Part shown: piece after piece, positions 17,570 to 28,100 of the stretch
How the letters are laid out: every line of letters starts with the position of its first letter
Position numbering within the stretch: the stretch's first letter is position 1
Source: CAWDJT01 sp963828705
GTDB taxonomy: Bacteria > Desulfobacterota > Syntrophobacteria > Syntrophobacterales > Syntrophobacteraceae
NCBI GenBank assembly: GCA_963828705.1
Contig: CAWHGA010000011.1
Span: forward strand, 24,794-88,793
Length of the DNA: 64,000 nucleotides
Direction: 5' to 3'
The notes under the pieces: generated by a model
The model's input: the letters and a program-made list of their open reading frames with translations, nothing else
Databases searched by the model: none
What the model was told of the DNA's origin: nothing
Translations under genes and position numbers: made by a program

Positions 17570-19114
17570 TTACAATTTGCTGATCCTCAGCATACGAATG
17601 GTCATAGGCAAGGCAGAATGTCCCTCCGAATCGACGAGAAGTTTGCCGCCATGATCGGCAATGATCTTCTGGGCGAAATTGAGAAACAGACCAAGACTCC
17701 AGGGCTTGTTATGCAACGAAGAATCACTAGGTTCACAGAAACACTGTTGGGAAATGCCATCGCCAATAAGGATTTCCAGGAAATTGGCTGAATCCTGGAT
17801 GACGATCTCCAGTTTGGACCCCTTCGTGGCATTCGCCAGAAGGTCCTTAAACAACATTGCCAGTGCTTCTTTGAAGAGATCGTGATCGAGCGGGATCATC
17901 AAATGAGGGGTATTGACGGAGAGGGAGGGATAAATGGAGTGCTTTTCCCATTCACTGCTGAAGCTATCAATAGCTTCTTGAACAGGCTTGTCGATTCGCT
18001 CCAGTTTCATGTGTGGCGGAGGCAACCTAACAAACCCATCAACTTCCTTTAGAACCATTTCTACTCTCTCAACAGAACTCATAATAGCCTGAAGACCAGC
18101 GCTGCTCATAGCCGATGCGCCAGGCTGGACCATCCTTCTCACCATTCCCCCAATCACCATCAAAGGGTTCCTGATTTCATGGGCCACCGCCTGAGCCAGC
18201 CGGGCATAGGCGGCTGTTCGCTCCATTTCAAGCAACCGCGCCTGTGTCTCCTTTAAGGTATCCATGGCTCTGGCATAATGATTTTTTATCTCTGACCACA
18301 GTCGTGCATTTTCCACCATAGGAGCTAGAATTGAAGCTATCGTTCTCAAGAATTCGAGATCTTCTTGTCCGTAAGCACCTGGGACATTACGTGCCAGGTA
18401 AATGAGCCCGTAGATCTGATTGCGAAAAATGAGCGGTACACATAGAGCGGATCTAATCCTTAATGCTATAATACTTTCCTGTTTCTTGAGGGATTCTTCA
18501 TCGAGCGCATCACTTAGAATGAAAGACTCTCCGTTCTGAAACAGTCGGTTAATAATAGTTTTGCTCACCGGAACACATGGCACATCAGGATCGGAAAATA
18601 TGGTCTTAAGCATACCGTCTTCTTGGAATAGACCTATATATCCCTGGTCTTGCTTGAATATGTCTTTGAAGCTGGAAAAAATCCTCTTACCCAAAACCGT
18701 CTGGTCCTGATTCTCAGCGAGTTCGACTGCGATTTCGTAGATCAAGTTGAGTCTTTGACGGTCCAACTCCAATCCGCTTTGTGTGCGAACGGTTTGCATG
18801 ATGACGGTTTGTACCGTTGGGTCCTCTTCCAGTTGAAGCAGTTTGAATTCAACCTGGCCCAAACGCACAAGATCGCCGTATTGCAGGCGGGCTTTTTCAT
18901 GCACCTTCTGTTCATTGACGAAAACACCATTCAAGCTATCAAGATCTTGAATCCAAATGCGGTCCTCCGCCTCATATAGCAGCGCGTGCCGGTGCGAAAT
19001 CGTGGCGTCAGGAACTGGCAGGTCAACATCCTTGCCTCGCCCGAAAACACAGGGGAGACCTACCCGGTGGTTCTCTCGAGAACTCAATTCCTGCAAAACG
19101 ACATATCTGCTCAT
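17570..19114 (-). CDS. FHA-GAF sensor histidine kinase with degenerate ATP-binding domain
   Basis: 514 residues from ATG 19114 (the TTG at 19144 is less likely). Domain order: FHA (about 15-100; Gly25-Arg26, Ser40-His41 and Asn62-Gly63 are the phosphothreonine-binding positions), GAF (about 125-270), coiled coil, HisKA with phosphoacceptor His312 in AVAHEIRNPL, then a C-terminal HATPase-like domain. In the latter the N-box has Asp for the usual Asn (MLFKDLLANA), the DxGxG box is reduced to IGDGIS, and only the G2 box (SLGLFL) and ADHGGKL look normal, so ATP binding may be weak or lost. FHA domains bind phosphothreonine, and a Ser/Thr kinase/phosphatase pair is encoded 1.5 kb away, suggesting crosstalk. 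No response regulator is adjacent. Confidence 0.85.
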   Translation of the reverse strand: MSRYVVLQELSSRENHRVGLPCVFGRGKDVDLPVPDATISHRHALLYEAEDRIWIQDLDSLNGVFVNEQKVHEKARLQYGDLVRLGQVEFKLLQLEEDPTVQTVIMQTVRTQSGLELDRQRLNLIYEIAVELAENQDQTVLGKRIFSSFKDIFKQDQGYIGLFQEDGMLKTIFSDPDVPCVPVSKTIINRLFQNGESFILSDALDEESLKKQESIIALRIRSALCVPLIFRNQIYGLIYLARNVPGAYGQEDLEFLRTIASILAPMVENARLWSEIKNHYARAMDTLKETQARLLEMERTAAYARLAQAVAHEIRNPLMVIGGMVRRMVQPGASAMSSAGLQAIMSSVERVEMVLKEVDGFVRLPPPHMKLERIDKPVQEAIDSFSSEWEKHSIYPSLSVNTPHLMIPLDHDLFKEALAMLFKDLLANATKGSKLEIVIQDSANFLEILIGDGISQQCFCEPSDSSLHNKPWSLGLFLNFAQKIIADHGGKLLVDSEGHSALPMTIRMLRISKL

Positions 19115-19617
19115 GATATCAGCCGACTCTTCTATATCTATCAAGCACCTTGCGAGTTGTCATGCGTCGAGCCTCAAGACTCCGTTTTGACGGTCTCGGT
19201 CTGACAATGTATACGGGATCCTTGAAAAAGACCCCCGAGTCATCCCCTCGAAGTCCATTCCCGCCAATGGAGGAGTGGGAATCGATTCATTCCGGTAGAC
19301 TACAGACAACAATCGGCGCGGTGAACGCATACAACGATGGTATTGCTAAAAATTGTCTTCGGATTCACGTGCGAGGATCGTTTCCCACGTTTTCCTGCAA
19401 CGTGTAGACTTTGGTAGCCACTACCCATCATAGCTTATATCTTCCACAGAACCCAAAAGCAATCACAACCCAGATGGAGGGTTGGTGCGCAGTCCTGGTG
19501 TTGCGGTCGCTAAGTCTATCCGTATGATACGGCTCCGATCCAACTGGCATCACAGCAGGGGCACTTTCGCGTGCACCTTCCTCTGGATTTATTCCCCTTC
19601 CAGCAGTGGAGCGTCGG
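19115..19617. other. Intergenic region, no gene seen
   Basis: About 500 bp between the FHA kinase and dppF. Small frames at 19150-19407 and 19428-19643 have no ribosome site or domain; the latter partly reads through the dppF end in a wrong frame. Confidence 0.45.
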
Positions 19618-20603
19618 TCAAGGGGCGAAAGCAACGCACCCAATGGCGCGCAACGATCTCTTGCCAGGGGGGGACTTCATCGCGGCAGGTGGTTCGGCCT
19701 GCGGACAGCGGGGATGGAAATGGCAGCCGGAGGGTGGGTTGATGGCCCCGGGAAGCTCTTCCGGGGTTTCTCGCCGCGCCCGCACGACACGAGGGATTGG
19801 GCACCGGAACCGCTTCCAGGAGTTTCTTCGTGTAGGGATGCAAGGGATGGTCGTAGAGTTCGGCCTTGTCGGCCAGTTCCACCAGTCGCCCGAGATACAT
19901 CACCGCCACCCGATCGCTGATGTGACGCACCACGGAAAGATCGTGAGAAACAAACAGATAGGTCAGGTCATGAGTCTCCTGAAGATCCTGCAGCAGATTG
20001 ATGACCTGGGCCTGGATGGAAACGTCCAGGGCCGAAACCGGTTCATCGCAGACAATCAGGTCCGGCTGCAGGGCCAGCGCTCGCGCGATGCCGATCCGCT
20101 GGCGCTGGCCGCCGCTGAATTCGTGAGGGTACCGGTGGAGGCTGTCGGGCTGCAAGCCCACCACTTCCATCATCTCGCCGCACCCGTTCGCGACGTTCGG
20201 CCAGCGTGCCCATGCGGTGGATCGCCAGCCCCTCACCGATGATGCCGCCGACGGTACGCCGCGGGTTCAGCGACGCATACGGGTCCTGAAAAATGATCTG
20301 CATCCGTCGCCGCAACTGACGCATTTGAGCCGGCGGCAGTTCCAGCACCGATTGGCCGTCGAAATGGATGGCACCGGCCGTGGGTTCTTCCAACCGCAGG
20401 ATCAGTCGCCCCAGGGTGGATTTTCCGCAGCCGCTTTCGCCCACCAGGCCAAGGGTTTCACCCCGCAGGATGGTCATGTCCACCCCATCGACGGCCTTGA
20501 TCAGCCCCTGATTGCGGCGGAACAAGCCACCCCCGACCGGGAAATACTTCTTCACTCCTTCGAGGATCACCAACGGATCGTGTGTTAGCGCATCGTCACG
20601 CAT
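19618..20603 (-). CDS. dppF: Dipeptide/oligopeptide ABC transporter ATP-binding protein DppF/OppF, frame broken twice
   Basis: Walker A GESGCGKSTLGRLILRLEEP, Q-loop QDPYASLNPR, signature FSGGQRQRIGIARAL, Walker B LIVCDEPVSALDVS and H-loop FVSHDLSVVRHIS are all present but lie in different frames. The first frame (from ATG 20603) is left near 20180. The second is left near 19785, where a third frame gives INPPSGCHFHPRCPQAEPP, the typical C-terminal cysteine region, ending at TGA 19618-19620. Removing two single bases gives 327 residues, the normal DppF length. It energises peptide import with DppD, whose stop lies 15 nt upstream. No permease or binding-protein genes are present. Confidence 0.85.
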
Positions 20604-20618
20604 CGCCCTGACCCTGCC

Positions 20619-21589
20619 CTATGGATGGTACAACCAGCAGCGGACCGCATGGCCATCGACCGCCAGAAGATCGGGTTCATTGCCGCAACGGTCGAACACC
20701 TGCGGACATCGGTCGCTGAATTTGCAGCCCACTGGCAGCTCGAGGAGACTCGGGACCACCCCGGGGATGGCCTCCAGGCGCCCATGACACCACCTGCCGC
20801 CAGCGCCGGGATCGAATGCATAAGTCCCTGGGTGTACGGATGCAGCGGCCGATCAAAGAGATCCACGACCGTGCCGCCTTCCACCACTCGACCGGCATAC
20901 ATCACCAGCACCTGTTGGGCCATTTCGGCAACAACGCCAAGATCGTGGGTGATGAGCAGAATCGACACCTGCGATTCCTCTTGCAGCCGCCGCATCAGAT
21001 CCAGAACTTGCGCCTGGATGGTCACATCCACCGCCGTGGTGGGTTCGTCGGCAATGATAAGGCTGGGTTCGCAGGCCAGGGCCATGGCGATCATCACCCG
21101 CTGCCGCATGCCGCCGCTCATCTGGTGCGGATAGTCGCGCACCCGCAACTCGGGTGAGGGAATGCCGACCCGCTGCAACATATCCACAGCCCGCTCCAGC
21201 GCCTGGCGCTGATTCAAATGCCGATGCCGACGCAGGACCTCACCGATCTGATCGCCGATGCGGAACACCGGATTTAGCGAGGTCATGGGTTCCTGGAAGA
21301 CCATGGCGATGTCATTTCCCCGGACATCCTCCATGGCCGCATCGGGCAGGGCCGTCAGGTCACGGCCCTTGAAGGTGATCCGTCCACCGACAATGCGTCC
21401 GGGCGGGTCAGGCACCAGGCGCATGATGGAAAATGCCGTCACGCTCTTGCCGCACCCGGATTCGCCTACAATCCCAACCACTTCACCGTGGCGCACGGCA
21501 AAACTTACCCCGTCCACCGCCTTGGCGATCCCGCGATCAGTGAAGAAGTAAGTCCTTAGATCCTCAACCTGGAGGAGGAAATCGTTCAT
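20619..21589 (-). CDS. dppD: Dipeptide/oligopeptide ABC transporter ATP-binding protein DppD/OppD, one frameshift
   Basis: Start ATG 21589 (MNDFLLQVEDLRTYFFTDRG). Walker A GESGCGKSVTAFSI, MVFQEPMTSLNPVFRIGDQI, signature MSGGMRQRVMIAMAL, Walker B LIIADEPTTAVDVT and LITHDLGVVAEMA are intact. After GGVMG near 20782 the frame is lost by a missing base; the shifted frame continues LEAIPGVVPSLLELPVG, KFSDRCPQ, the usual Fe-S/cysteine tail, to TAG at 20619. The repaired length is 323 residues. The permease genes expected upstream are missing; instead a MITE-like element lies 155 bp before the start, so this is a partial or scattered dpp locus. Confidence 0.86.
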
Positions 21590-21744
21590 CCGGAAAGTCC
21601 TCGAAGCACAATCGTAGCGGCCGGCCACAGCGCCATCGGGTATCAACCCGGGGCCTATGAAAGCAACACCGACAGCCAACATCTACCGGAACCGACAACT
21701 GTTGTCAAAACATCGTCGGGCCGGCAATCAATAAAATGCCGAAA

Positions 21745-21891
21745 CTAAGGACCTATCCGCAAATAAGTCGCGGGCCAAGCCCCCCTTTAGCAAAGGGGGA
21801 TTGTAGGGGGATTTGACCTTAGCGACTACCAAGAAATCCCCCCAGCCCCCTTTAAAAAAGGGGGAATCATACTTTACGGACAAGCCCTAAG
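21745..21891. mobile_element. MITE-like palindromic element, copy A
   Basis: Imperfect terminal inverted repeats: GACCTATCCGCAAA at the left end (21750) and the complement of GGCTTGTCCGTAAA at the right end (21886). The 137-bp element is flanked by a 5-bp direct repeat CTAAG (21745-21749 and 21887-21891), a plausible target duplication. Inside, CCCCCTTT/AAAGGGGG blocks form further hairpins. A shorter relative with the same ends lies at 59399-59473. No transposase gene is nearby. The rest of 21590-22076 contains no gene. Confidence 0.6.
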
Positions 21892-22076
21892 TGCCCCTGC
21901 CGCTGGTCCAGCCATGACCTTGGCTGTTGTCATGCACCGGTGGTTGTTATATTGTTAAAGGTGAGTGCTATCTGTTGAACTGACCCATTCTGATCGATAA
22001 ATTAGTCGCAAGCATCTGGTTTTTTTCTGACAGGGGTCCCCTTGCTATTTGCCACTTGACACAAGAGATCGACCTA

Positions 22077-22104
22077 TTGCACTTGTAACACTAAGTGCTA
22101 TAAT
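22077..22104 (+). promoter_or_regulatory. Promoter of the higBA toxin-antitoxin operon
   Basis: -35 TTGCAC (22077-22082), 16-bp spacer, perfect -10 TATAAT (22099-22104). The region around the -10 contains short inverted repeats (ATATATCATGATA) that could be the antitoxin operator. The GTG start at 22134 follows 30 nt later. Confidence 0.6.
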
Positions 22105-22133
22105 ATATCATGATAGGGATTAGCGGGGGAAAT

Positions 22134-22523
22134 GTGCGGATATTCAAAACGAAGTGGTTTGCACGCTTTGCACGAAGAGAGGACATCAGCGACAAAAAGC
22201 TAATTGACGCCGTGCGAGAGGCAGAAAAAGGCCTGAATGATGGCGACTTGGGCGGAAGCCTCATCAAAAAGCGCGTGGCGCGGTACGGGGAAGGCAAAAG
22301 AGGCGGCTACAGAACGATAATCGTCCACCGCGCAGGTGATCGGGCGGTGTTTGTATACGGCTTTCCGAAGAGCGCCAAAGCCAATCTTAATGCGGCGGAA
22401 CTGGATGCCTATCAAAAGTTGGCTCAAATATACCTGAGCTTTAGTGCTGCGGGTATAGCCAAAACCCTAAGCGAAGGGGAGTTAGAAGAGGTGAATTACA
22501 ATGGCGAAGAAATATCAAAGTGA
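22134..22523 (+). CDS. Type II toxin, HigB2/RelE family
   Basis: 129 residues if translation starts at GTG 22134, preceded by GCGGGGGA; ATG 22110 would add eight residues. The sequence is typical of the RelE/HigB2 family: RIFKTKWFARFARRE, LIDAVREAEKGL, GDLGGSLIKKRVAR, RGGYRTIIV, DRAVFVYGFPKSAKANL. These toxins cleave mRNA at the ribosome. The order toxin-then-antitoxin with a 23-nt overlap is the classic higBA arrangement. The pair lies between a MITE-like element and ftsH, consistent with insertion as a small mobile cassette. AT content is higher than that of ftsH. Confidence 0.88.
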   Translation: MRIFKTKWFARFARREDISDKKLIDAVREAEKGLNDGDLGGSLIKKRVARYGEGKRGGYRTIIVHRAGDRAVFVYGFPKSAKANLNAAELDAYQKLAQIYLSFSAAGIAKTLSEGELEEVNYNGEEISK

Positions 22524-22818
22524 TGCCATGGAAGCGCTGCACGAAACCGCGCTAGGGCTGCATCGCATTGGAATGATTGACACAAAGACAATGCGCGATT
22601 TCGATATATCGTGTCTAACGACTGTGGAAAAACTTTCGGGCAAAGAGATAGCGGAAGTCAGAAAGAGAGAAAGGGTCAGCCAAGCGGTGTTCGCAAAATA
22701 TCTAAACGTAACAGTCGGCTTAGTGAGCCAATGGGAGCGAGGCGAAAAACAGCCGCGCGGGGCTTCTCTTAAGCTGCTGTCACTGGTGCGAAAGAAGGGC
22801 TTGGAGGCTATAGCATAA
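22501..22818 (+). CDS. HigA2-type antitoxin, XRE-family HTH
   Basis: 105 residues from ATG 22501, overlapping the toxin gene by 23 nt, so the two are translationally coupled. The C-terminal half is a Cro/CI-type helix-turn-helix: GKEIAEVRKRERVSQAVFAK, YLNVTVGLVSQWERGEKQPR, GASLKLLSLV. The N-terminal part (TKTMRDFDISCL) is the toxin-wrapping segment common to HigA2 proteins. It neutralises the toxin and should repress the TATAAT promoter upstream. Confidence 0.88.
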   Translation: MAKKYQSDAMEALHETALGLHRIGMIDTKTMRDFDISCLTTVEKLSGKEIAEVRKRERVSQAVFAKYLNVTVGLVSQWERGEKQPRGASLKLLSLVRKKGLEAIA

Positions 22819-22903
22819 TAAACGAGTTGCGGCGCTTCGCGCACCAAGCCTTTGATCCCTGGTAGTGTCGTTGTTGGGATTACCCCCATCAAAGGAGATT
22901 CTC

Positions 22904-24844
22904 ATGGCTGGCAAGTCCGGCGAATCCCCCGATCGCTTTTCCGATTTCATGAATCGTCTCAAGGGAACCGGCAGCGGCGGTTCACCTTCCGGCGGCCCCT
23001 CCAAACGCCAGGTGCACTTCTCCCTGGTCTATTTTTTTATTGCCCTGCTGGTCATTTCCTGGTTGCAGAACCGGGTTTTCGAACAACAGGTGCAGAAGCT
23101 CCCCTACTCCGAATTCAAACAAATGGTGCGAGACGGCCGGGTCGACAAGCTTATCCTGGAACCCGACCGCATCCGTGGCCAGATCAAGGACGCCAAGGAG
23201 AACCAGGGTTTTGTCACGGTTCGCGTTCCCGATGAGGAACTGGTCAAGCTCCTCGATGACAAGAACATTCAATACTCCGGAAGGCTTGAAAGCAAGTGGT
23301 TGGAAAGCCTGTTGTCATGGCTGCTCCCCATGGTCTTCCTGTTCGTTTTCTGGAGTTTTCTCGATCCGCCGCATGGGCGGCGGTCCGCAGGGGGTGCTTT
23401 CGGTGGGCAAGGCGCGGGTCAAGATCTACGCCGAAAAGGAAGTGGGGGTCACCTTTGATGATGTGGCCGGAATCGATGAAGCCAAGGCCGAGCTGCAGGA
23501 GATCGTGGAATTTCTCAAAACTCCGGAGAAGTTCCAGCGACTGGGGGGCAGAATCCCCAAGGGGGTGCTGCTGCTCGGCGCGCCCGGCACCGGCAAGACC
23601 CTGCTGGCCCGGGCGGTAGCCGGTGAAGCCGGAGTGCCTTTTTTCAGCATGAGCGGTTCCGAGTTCGTGGAGATGTTTGTCGGCGTCGGCGCCGCCCGGG
23701 TGCGCGACCTGTTCGGACAGGCCAAGGAACACGCTCCGTGCATCATTTTCGTGGACGAACTGGACGCCCTGGGCAAAGCACGGGGGCTGAACCCGATCGG
23801 CGGCCATGACGAGCGCGAGCAGACCCTGAATCAGCTCCTGGTGGAAATGGACGGCTTCGAACCCAATTCCGGGCGTCATCATCATGGCCGCCACCAACCG
23901 GCCGGAGATCCTCGATCCGGCGCTGCTTCGCCCCGGCCGCTTCGACCGCCACGTGGCCATCGACAAACCCGACATCCGCGGTCGCGAAGCGATCCTCAAG
24001 ATCCACATGCGAGATGTCACGCATCAGCCCCGATGTGGACCTCAAGGACCATCGCCGCCCTGACCCCCGGCTTTGTCGGCGCCGACCTTGCCAATCTGGT
24101 CAATGAAGCGGCCCTGCTGGCCGCTCGCCGCAATCTCGAAGCAAGTCACCATGGCCGAATTCCAGGAAGCCATCGACCGCATCATCGGCGGCCTGGAAAA
24201 GAAGAACCGCGCCATGAACCCCAAGGAAAAGAAGATCGTCGCCTATCACGAATCCGGGCACGCCCTGGTGGCCATGAGTGTTCCCCATGCCGACCCGGTC
24301 AACAAGATCTCCATCATCCCGCGCGGCATCGCCGCCCTGGGCTACACCCAGCAGCTTCCCACCGAAGACCGCTACCTGATGACCCGCGACGAACTGCTCA
24401 ACCGCCTCTATGTGCTGCTGGGCGGCCGGGTGGCCGAGGAAATCGTGTTTGGCGACGTCTCCACCGGCGCCCAGAATGATCTGCAGCGCGCCACCGACAT
24501 CGCCCGCAGCATGGTGACCGAATACGGCATGAGCAGCCGTCTGGGCCTGGTGACCTACGGCCGCGATCGCCGCCCCATGTTCCTCGATATCACCGGCAGC
24601 GGCCGCGACAAGGAATACAGCGAACGCACCGCTCAGGAAATCGACGAGCGAGATGGCCACCATCATGGAAGAAGCCCATCAGAAGGTGCGCTTCATTTTG
24701 ACGGAAAAGCGAGACATCCTGGAACGCATCGCCGGTATCCTGCTGGAACAGGAAGTGATCGAAGGTGAAGCCATCAAGCAACTCCTGGCCACAGTGCAAC
24801 AAAGCCGCACCAGCGCCAGTCGCGCCAAGCAGGATGATCGGTAA
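22904..24844 (+). CDS. ftsH: ATP-dependent zinc metalloprotease FtsH, six single-base frame breaks
   Basis: Start ATG 22904 with AAAGGAGA upstream. Two membrane helices (VHFSLVYFFIALLVISWL; LLSWLLPMVFLFVFWSFL) flank the periplasmic part. AAA+ motifs: GAPGTGKTLLARAVAGEAG, IIFVDELDALGK, and the second region of homology MAATNRPEILDPALLRPGRF. Protease motif HESGHALVA gives the zinc ligands. These lie in successive frames: breaks near 23370, 23875, 24018, 24048, 24143 and 24650, each repaired by deleting one base, for example one G of GGG before the TCATCATCATGG stretch. The repaired protein is 644 residues, the normal size. FtsH degrades membrane and short-lived proteins and is usually essential, which argues that the breaks are sequence errors. 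Confidence 0.9.
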
Positions 24845-24944
24845 AACGCCGTGGGATCCCCACATTGCCCGGATCAGACCCGCTGGCAAGACGCACTTTC
24901 CAGCGAAGCTCCAGGCCTCGAGGGCCACAAAGATCCATGGAAGT

Positions 24945-25010
24945 CGTCATTCCCGCGCAGGCGGGAAACAGAGAATGGTCTGGATACCGGCCTCCACCGG
25001 AAATCCACGA
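24945..25010. repeat. REP-type repeat between convergent protease genes
   Basis: TTCCCGC (24950-24956) pairs with GCGGGAA (24961-24967) around GCAG, followed by a short CCGG...CCGG hairpin. The CGTCATTCCCGC frame matches the repeat at 16789-16860. It lies between the ends of ftsH and the large Lon-like gene and may act as a bidirectional stop. No gene in 24845-25129. Confidence 0.55.
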
Positions 25011-25129
25011 GCGCCTTCCACGACCTGATCCTGGTGCTTCTGACCAAAGGTGTAGCCGGCCGAATCCAGGTGGGAATGACTCAAACCCAGCGCCTGAGAG
25101 GCGAGGAACACCTCGGCAAAAACCTGCGC

Positions 25130-28100
25130 TCACCCGTCCTGAACATGTGCCTGGATGGTTTCCAGCCAACGGCTCAAACAGCCGTTCAAGATCATTTCCG
25201 CTCGCTGTATATCCAACCGATACGCTTCCGGAATAAAGCTCAGGTCGGCAACATGGATGCCGTCCTGTTGGGCCAGGAAATGGCAGGACTGCAGGACATC
25301 CGATGGCAAATGCGCCAACAGACAGTAGACTTGGTTGAGCAGACGCCTGCACCCTTTGATCTTCACCCCCTGCAGGGTGTAGTTGTTGGCAAAGATCTTG
25401 ATCCCTTCGCGGCAAACCCCATGGGGAAAGGCATCAGCACTAATACCATCGCGCTTGAGAAAGTAAAACGGTGCCACCAGCGAAAGGTTCTGGTCTGCGG
25501 CCCGATCTCCCGGCTGAGAAGCCAGGATTTCACTGATCACCGCTGCCAGGTTTTCCTCCCTGGCGTCAAAGTCGCGCAACTGAATCGGTCGGTCCCAGTC
25601 GGCCATCCGAGCCGTCACACCGGCCCGCATCTCGGGGCTGATGAGCACCGTAAGTCCCTTGCAACTCTCCCAATACGACGAGTCCAAGATACACGGTTCC
25701 AGTTCCTCGACGTTTTTGATCAACAACGCCTGCAGACACGACCGCTGCGCCAGACGTTCGCGGCTGAGTGCCTCAGCAATTCGCATGGCGTGCTCGACGA
25801 AACCGGCCTGCAATTGCGCCAGCACCGCATCATCGATGAAGGCAACCCGCGCCGCCTGAACGATGTGGTCAACCGCCACCACCTGCAGGTTATGGCGCTG
25901 GTAGTCGAACGGCTGGTGTTCCCCGAGCCATTCTTCGAAGGTCAGGACCTGCAGTTCGTGGCGGAGGGCTTCGGGAAACCGTTCGATGCCCTGATCCCCG
26001 TAGAGGTTTTCCCGCGGAATGATCACCGTGCGGCAACCGGCGTTGGCTGCCGTTTCAAGCTTCACCGCCAGGCCCCCAATGGTGGTGATGCGGCCCTTGG
26101 TGTCGATTTCGCCGGTCATGGCCACATCGCGGCGGACGGTGCGCCCCGCCAGTAGCGACGCCAGCGCCAGGGCTATGGCCCCACCCGCCGACGGCCCATC
26201 CTTGCGGGTAGATCCACCCATGAAATGCAGATGCACCGGATCCTCGATGCGCTCCAGATCGATACTCAGTTGCGCCGCGCAATGAAAGATCCCGGTGGTG
26301 GCCACCTTACGGCTCTCGTCCATGACCTTTTCAAGATTTCCCGTGGCATGGACAATGCTCATGTGGCTGCGGCGCGTCCCAGCACCCATTCGCCCCATGG
26401 CGATGCGCGTGGCCTGGATGGGGATGATGGCCCCCACGCCCAATTCCACGTCCACGCCCAGCCCCAGCATCTCCCCGATGCGGTCGGCATCGCTGATTTG
26501 CCGCGGACGCGTCGGTTCCTTCAGGGTCGCCTTGATCTTTTCACGGGAGATGCGGATTCCACCTGGAACCCGGTCCGCTTGGGTCAAAATGTCTTGGCGC
26601 TGGATACGAAGCAACAGCGTCCGGATGATCCGTTCCAGTTCGCGAACACCGGCTTCGTAGGTGTAGGTCTGAACCAAGATAGCGAATCAAGTCCCCTTCC
26701 TGCACCGGGTCAAAATAGATGTCCGTCGGTTCAATCTGGTATTTGCTGCGCAGCCGCGGGATCAGAAACTTCCGGGCGATGGATACCTTTTCCTCGACGC
26801 TGTAGCGATCCAGCACCACCACTTCGCAGCGGTTGATCACCACCGGCGGGACGGTATCCAGGGTGTTGGCGGTGAGAAAGAAATGGCAATTGGACAGGTC
26901 GATATCCACGGTGGTTTCCGTGTACTTGTCGTGAAACAAATGGTTCTGTTCCGGATCGAGGATCTCCAGCAGCGTGGCAATGGCAAACTTCTCGGTCTTA
27001 TCGGCTTCATCCAGAATGAACATGCCGTTCATGACGCCCATCTTGATCAGTCCCTGGACGATGGCGCCCGGTTTGGAACCTTCGTAGGTGAAGCCGTGAC
27101 CGCGAATATCGGCTTCATCGCGCATGCCGCCCAAGGGAGATCTTGTGATAAGGAATCCCGAGGTTCTGCGCCACCGAGATGGCCAGTGAGGTCTTACCGA
27201 CTCCCGGAGGTCCCACCAGCAAAAAGGCACTGCCGTTGCGTTTCCAGGTCGCCGCCGATCCATCGTCGAAACGCTGGTAGCGCCATATGAGGTTGCTGAA
27301 GAAATCGCAGAGCAGCTCTTTGGGGCGCTGCAGGCCGTAGTGGCTGCGGTTTAGCCCGTCTTCAAAGGCGCCGGCCGACACTTCGATCTTGTGGATCTTC
27401 CCCCAGGGTATAGCCAGAAGTGTTTCGATCAGCTCACCATACTTGGAGCCGCTATGGCCGATGGCGTTGAGTTTGTTCTTGTCGATAACCTCGATCACCC
27501 GTCGCGGGGTGCGGGCGTCTTCACGGGCGTCTTCGATACGATCCTTGAGGCTCTTTTCAGGCCGTTCGGCCGGCCGCCGGTCGGCCGCCGGAGGTGGGCT
27601 CACCAGGCGCGGCGGCGCAGCCAGTCGGCCTTCTTCGGTGGCGCCCTTGAGAGCCGTCTTGAGCAACGCCAACTGGTTTTCCGCGGTCTGCTCGTGGACG
27701 CCGGTCTCCGGCACGTCCAGTTCCTGAAACAGCGCCTCCAGCCCCCAGCGGTCCTTGAACACCTGGAATACTTCGCGGCCTTCCTCTTCCTTATTATCCA
27801 GGAGCTCGGCAAACAGCCGCGCAAATCGCTGAAACGAGAACAACCGCTGTATCACTGATGTACCCGAATCGCGGCTGCGGCGGTAGCATTCGGCCAGCAA
27901 TCGGCTCTTGATGTCGGCATCGAGGTTGGCAAAGAACTCATTGAGCAGCGCTGCCGGAAGTTCGCTCAACCCAACCCCGACCACATTCAGCAGCGGAGTG
28001 ATTAACGCTTCGAGCGGACGTCCCTGTTCGGCCTCATCCAACAAGGCCAGGTAGCGTTCACCCCGAAGGCCGATCATTTCGTCGGCCAGCGCACCGCGCA

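Noticed and set aside
24851..26155. Plus-strand frame of 434 codons
   Set aside because: Antisense to the S16 and C-terminal parts of the giant Lon-like gene, which has clear catalytic motifs.
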